This document shows positions 59,895 through 64,000 of a stretch of DNA of 64,000 nt, piece by piece. The translations under genes were made by a program, and so were the position numbers. Source of the DNA: Thinopyrum elongatum (taxonomy: Eukaryota; Streptophyta; Magnoliopsida; Poales; Poaceae); assembly GCA_011799875.1 (NCBI GenBank), contig CM022297.1, positions 72,243,868-72,307,867 on the forward strand, given 5' to 3'. How positions within the stretch are numbered: the first letter of the stretch is position 1; the number at the start of each line of letters is the position of its first letter. The notes beneath the pieces are model-generated. The model was not told the origin of the DNA. It did no database searches and saw nothing but the letters and a program-made list of their open reading frames with translations.

Positions 59895-60122
59895 ATGTGT
59901 TCAAATACCCCAGTGGGTGGCTTAGCCGCGAACCCGATTCGCCTAAGTTTTAAAAAACACTCCGGGTGAAGAGCAACCCTCTCACTCGGGGGCTTAGCTG
60001 CGAACCCGATTCTCCTAAGTTCAAAAAACACACCGAGTGAAGAGCAACCCTCTCACTCGGGGGCTTAGCTGCGAACCCGATTCGCCTAAGTTCAAAAAAC
60101 ACTCCGAGTGAAGAGCAACCCT
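59895..60122. repeat. E2 hairpin-monomer array, unit 2, truncated by gap
   Basis: About three 71-bp monomers of the E2 type (CCGAGTGAAGAGCAACCCT, GCGAACCCGATTCGCC), cut by the N run. Confidence 0.9.
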
Positions 60123-60147
60123 NNNNNNNNNNNNNNNNNNNNNNNNN
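60123..60147. other. Assembly gap (25 N)
   Basis: 25 N, same size as the gap at 2335. Sequence orientation and quality change across it. Confidence 0.98.
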
Positions 60148-63100
60148 GTTCGTTCGAGTATTAGGTAAAAATCGTCGGAGAAGATCTGCTTCGAGGAGCG
60201 TGGGGCTCGTTGATCTCTTCGCGAGGTTGTAGAGGTGGTAGCGCCGTTGTGTGCACCTTGGTGACAATGAAGGGCCTTCCCATGCGGGGGCAAGCTTGTG
60301 GGGTCGCTGTTGATCCACTCGGAGCACAAGATCTCCTTCTGAAATGCTCGACCTCTGACGTTCCTGGCGTGGATCGACGAAGATCTTGCTGATAGACAGT
60401 CGACCGAATCAGGGCCATCTCGCGTCCTCTTCCAATAAATCAATGGCGTCCTACCATGCCTGCTCCGCCTCTGCTTCTGAATTATGTTCCATCGGGTGAA
60501 TTGTGGAAGAGATCACTCCGGCAGCACGCTTCAGCTCCAACACCATGAAGAAAGGGGTGCGATCAGTCGACCGATTTGGAGTCGTCTCAAACCCCATAGG
60601 ACATAGGCAGTTCGGTCACCAGGCTCGAGCTGCATGTTCCAGATCACGCATCAGTCTGGGTTTCAATCCTTGGAGGATAAGACCATTCGCCCTCTCAGCT
60701 TGTCCATTCGACTGTGGGTGCGCAACGGATGCGTAGTCTACACCGAGTGCCTTGGGTGGCGCAGAAGTTTCCGATTCTCGAATGAGTGAAACCTTATCTT
60801 GATAATACTATGAGAACTCCATATCTGAATATCAATTCTTTCAAGAACTTAATGGCCGTTCTTCATCCAACTTCTTAATAGGCTTGGCTTCAATCACTTG
60901 GTGAATTTGTCGACTGCTACGAGAGATGAGTGAAGCCACTCCTATCGGTCCTGAGGGGCCCAATCATGTCCAATCCCCATACAGTAGATGGCCAGACGAG
61001 GGAATGGTCTTCAGAACAATGCGGGCTTATGCGACATGTTTGCGTAGAAGACACTCACATGACACCCTCACTTCATGTACCTTTCTTTGCAGCTTCATTG
61101 GCCCGTGGCCAGTAAAACCCGGCTCAGTATGCTTTGGCTCACAATTGTCCGAGGAGGACGCATGATGCCACAGGTCCCCGAGTGGATCTCTTCCAAAATC
61201 AGTGTACCTTCTTGGGGAAATACTCGTTGAGCTACGCCAGTGACACTTTCCCTGTAAAGTTGTCCACCTATCACTATGAAAAGCCTTGGATCTGCGGACA
61301 ATCTAACGTGCCTCAACCTCCTCCTCTGGTAGTTTTCTTGTGAGCAAATATGCAATGTAAGGCACTGTCCAGTCAGGGGTAAATCACCAGGATCTCCATA
61401 ACCAAGTCGATAACAGCAGGGATCTCGATTTCAGTCGGATCAGTAGGACTTATTGCTTGGGAGGTTCTTCAGTGAAAGGATCCTCTTGTACGACGGGGAA
61501 TGGAGATGCTCAAGGAACACGTTGGGGGAATAGGCTTCCGAGGAACAAAATTTTGCCAGGTCATCTCAACTTGATTTTTATTCGGGGAAATGTGTGTGAA
61601 GTTCCAAGCCCTCGAATTTTTTCTAGCTTCCTCACAGCATTGCAATATCCTGTCATGGTGGGTTTCTGACATCCATTCCTTCGTCACCTTGGTTGACCCA
61701 AATCCGAGTCGCCGTACACCATTAGGCGATGGACGCCGAGTGAGATGGCCATACGTAGCCCATAAAGCAGTGCTTCGTACTCAGCTTCATTATTGGAGGA
61801 ATCAAAGTGAATCTAGAGGACATAACTGAGATGATCACCTCTGGGGATACCCAGAACCCTCCAGCACGGAGCCATTGAGCATCTGGATCCATCAAAAAAC
61901 ATTGTCCAGTTTCCGACTGAACTTGAATCGGCTGTTGCTGGTCAATCCACTCGGCCAAGAAATCTGCAAGCGCTTGAGATTTGATCGCCTCTTCACTTCA
62001 AATTAATGCGAGTGGAAGGAGTTCAATTGCCCACTTAGCCACTCCACAGTCGCATCTCGAGTTCATGATTTCAGGACAATATGAGCGTTACTGACGACTG
62101 AAAACCGAGTGGTCTTGGAAATAGTGCGCGGATTTCTTCGCAGTCAAGTAAATTCCGTAAACAAGCTTCTGATAATGCGGATACCTTTGCTGGACGGGTC
62201 AAACTTCAGAGATAGAGTACACTGGCCGTTTGAACTTTGTAAGCTTTGCCTTCTTCTTCTCGTTCAACATGGAGCACTGTGCTGACAACCTGACCAGTAG
62301 CTGCAATGTATAAGAGTAGAGGCTCTTTGCTGTTTAGAGCAGCAAGCACACCGGCTGGGTGAAAGCAGGCTTGAGCTCCACAACGCTGCTTCGACTTCGG
62401 AGTCCACTCAAACTTATCGAACTTTTTATCGGTCGGTAAAGAGGCAGGTGCCTTTTACCCGAGACGAGAAATGAACCGACTTTGTGCAGCGAGACAACCT
62501 ATGAGCTTCTGAACGTCATGACACACGCATGGGGCGTTTCATTCGAAGTATTGCACCGATTTGTCGGATTAGCAATCTATCCCTCGTTCGGAAACGAGGA
62601 AACCGAGTAACTTGCCCCCCAGGTACTCCGAATGTGCACTTGGAACGGATTCAGCTTAATGTCATACCTCTCAAATTGGCAAAGGTTTCAGCGAGATTAG
62701 TCAGTAGGTCGGAACCTTTAGTGGACTTGACCACGTATCATCCAATAGGCCTCCACATTCCGACGATCTGAGTGAGCAGGCACTTCTGGATCATGCGCAT
62801 GAATGTGGCGCCAGCATTTTTTAGGCCGAATGGCAGTGGATATAGCAAAAACACCCGAATGGGGATGATGAAGGCTGTTTTATTTCATCTGGCCCATACA
62901 GTCGGATCTGATGGTATCCGGAATACGCATCCAGAAAAGACAAATGTCCACAGCCCGCAGTTGAGTCGACATCTGATCGAGTGCGAGGGAGCGGAAAATG
63001 ATCTTTCGGGCAGGCCCGATGGATATGCTTGAAGTCGATGCACATGCGGAGTGAATTATCTTCTTAGGGACCATGACGACGTTGGCGAGCCACTCGAGAG

Positions 63101-64000
63101 TGGTATATCTCGCGTATGAACTCAGCTGCCAGGAGCCGAGCCACTTCCTCACCAATCGCTTTCCTCTTCTCCGCGGCGGAACGACGGAGATGTTCTTTGA
63201 CAGGTTTGGCCTTGGAGCGACACGCAAACGGTGCTCAGCCAGCCCCCTGGGTACACCTGGCATGTCTGATGGCTTCCATGCAAAGATGTCCCAGTTCTAT
63301 GGAGGAACAGGATGAGCGCGGCTTCCTATTTGCTTCGAGTGTCATTGAGATGTGGCGGTAGGAGTAGCTGTGGGATCCTTCGAGTGGATGTGAACTGGTT
63401 TCCTCTCGCTAGCCGACTGAAATGCGGATTCAGAAGCAGGCTTCTTGGAACGGGAGCAAATCACTCGGGTCAGCATTTTTCTTGTACTCTCCAGCTCTAC
63501 CACTGTACATGCGCTATCGGCAATCTCTGCCTATTTCCGGTGATGGTAATCACTCCTTGGGTCCGGCAACTCAGCTTAAGATTACGTAACATGGTGGGGC
63601 CATGAATGTGCATATGCTGGTCTGCCCAGAATAGCGTGATAGGCACTGTGAAATCCACCACTTCAAACGTCAACTTTTTCCTTGCAAAATTCTTTGAATC
63701 ACCAAAAACCACATCCAGAGCGATCTGTCGAGTGATTTCGGCTTCTTCCCTGGGAGGCTCCGTGGAACTGCATGTTGCTTTCACTAGTCGGGACATTGGA
63801 ATGCCCATCCCCTGGAGGGTCTCAGCATACAGAATGTTCAAACCACTGCCACCATCCATGAGAACTTACGCAACCGAGTGCCTCCGACGACTGGGTCGAC
63901 CACAAAGCCTGCCGCCCAGGGGGTAGAACGTGAGCTGGGTGATCCGACTAGTCGAAGGTGATAGGGAGTCTTTGACCACTTGAGGTATGTTGTAGTTGCT
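60148..64000 (-). pseudogene. Inverted, error-rich E1 pol (integrase to protease)
   Basis: Reverse complement of E1 pol: the left end matches about 41558 and the right end matches 38000. On the minus strand, from right to left: protease (MDGGSGLNILYAETL, near 63850), the PR-RT linker with the shared TAG (near 63330), RT (CIDFKHIHRACPKDHFPLPR), RNase H, second RNase H and integrase. Unlike 38094-41548 it retains the RT core, and the catalytic box can be read as YMDD despite indels near 62735. Frequent one-base indels break every frame. It looks like unpolished sequence placed next to a gap; orientation relative to the left side is not trustworthy. Confidence 0.8.

Larger units (their letters stand above)
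55177..60122 (+). mobile_element. E2 element, unit 2, internally deleted and cut by an assembly gap
   Basis: 5' LTR 55177-55778 (initial T lost: GACGATGACATG), primer-binding site, gag, shortened pol and the start of the hairpin array. Compared with the unit-1 copy it lacks 1039 bp (PR to mid-RT, junction at 58200) and 1176 bp (RNase H to the integrase zinc finger, junction at 58742). Antisense gene and 3' LTR are beyond the gap. Confidence 0.92.

Noticed and set aside
60503..63926. Many 60-130-codon frames on both strands
   Set aside because: They are fragments of the inverted E1 pol and its complement broken by indels, not separate genes.

Overview
The window is transposable-element DNA from a large plant genome, most likely a grass of the Triticeae. 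The evidence is nested Ty3/Gypsy LTR retrotransposons of the Tat type (two RNase H domains plus an antisense accessory gene), a CACTA (En/Spm) element with a TNP2-like transposase, truncated LINE tails with target-site duplications, and almost no unique sequence. I see no bacterial or organellar genes, tRNAs or rRNAs.

Two related Gypsy subfamilies dominate; I call them E1 and E2. Both read LTR - primer-binding site - gag - protease - RT - RNase H - second (archaeal-type) RNase H - integrase - an array of ~70-bp hairpin monomers - an antisense, multi-exon gene (aORF, minus strand) - LTR. E2 is complete once (22703-35812, 599-bp LTRs, CCCCC target duplication) and sits inside the 5' end of the gag gene of an E1 element (5' LTR 21955-22536; gag, pol, array and aORF resume at 35813). 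All open frames are broken by stops, frameshifts or deletions.

Above this is a tandem organisation with a period of about 32.6 kb. Unit 1 is about 13396-46039. It holds a LINE RNase H fragment, an AT-rich repeat, a LINE tail, a 5'-truncated CACTA element, a second AT-rich repeat, a possible two-exon host-gene fragment, the E1 LTR, nested E2, and the rest of E1. Unit 2 starts at about 46040 with the same order and is cut by an assembly gap at 60123. The first ~13.4 kb is the tail of a unit 0 (E1 pol, array, aORF).

Two stretches look like assembly artefacts next to 25-N gaps. Positions 2360-9680 are an indel-rich second version of 9681-16800, and 60148-64000 is an indel-rich, inverted E1 pol. 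Removing the first restores the 32.6-kb period for the left part of the window.

The least ordinary biology is the shared architecture of E1 and E2. A sense gag-pol and a spliced antisense gene converge on an array whose monomers each hold two inverted repeats, one with a compensatory base-pair change between the subfamilies. The fourth intron of the antisense gene holds a second set of hairpin-forming repeats with the same kind of compensatory change.
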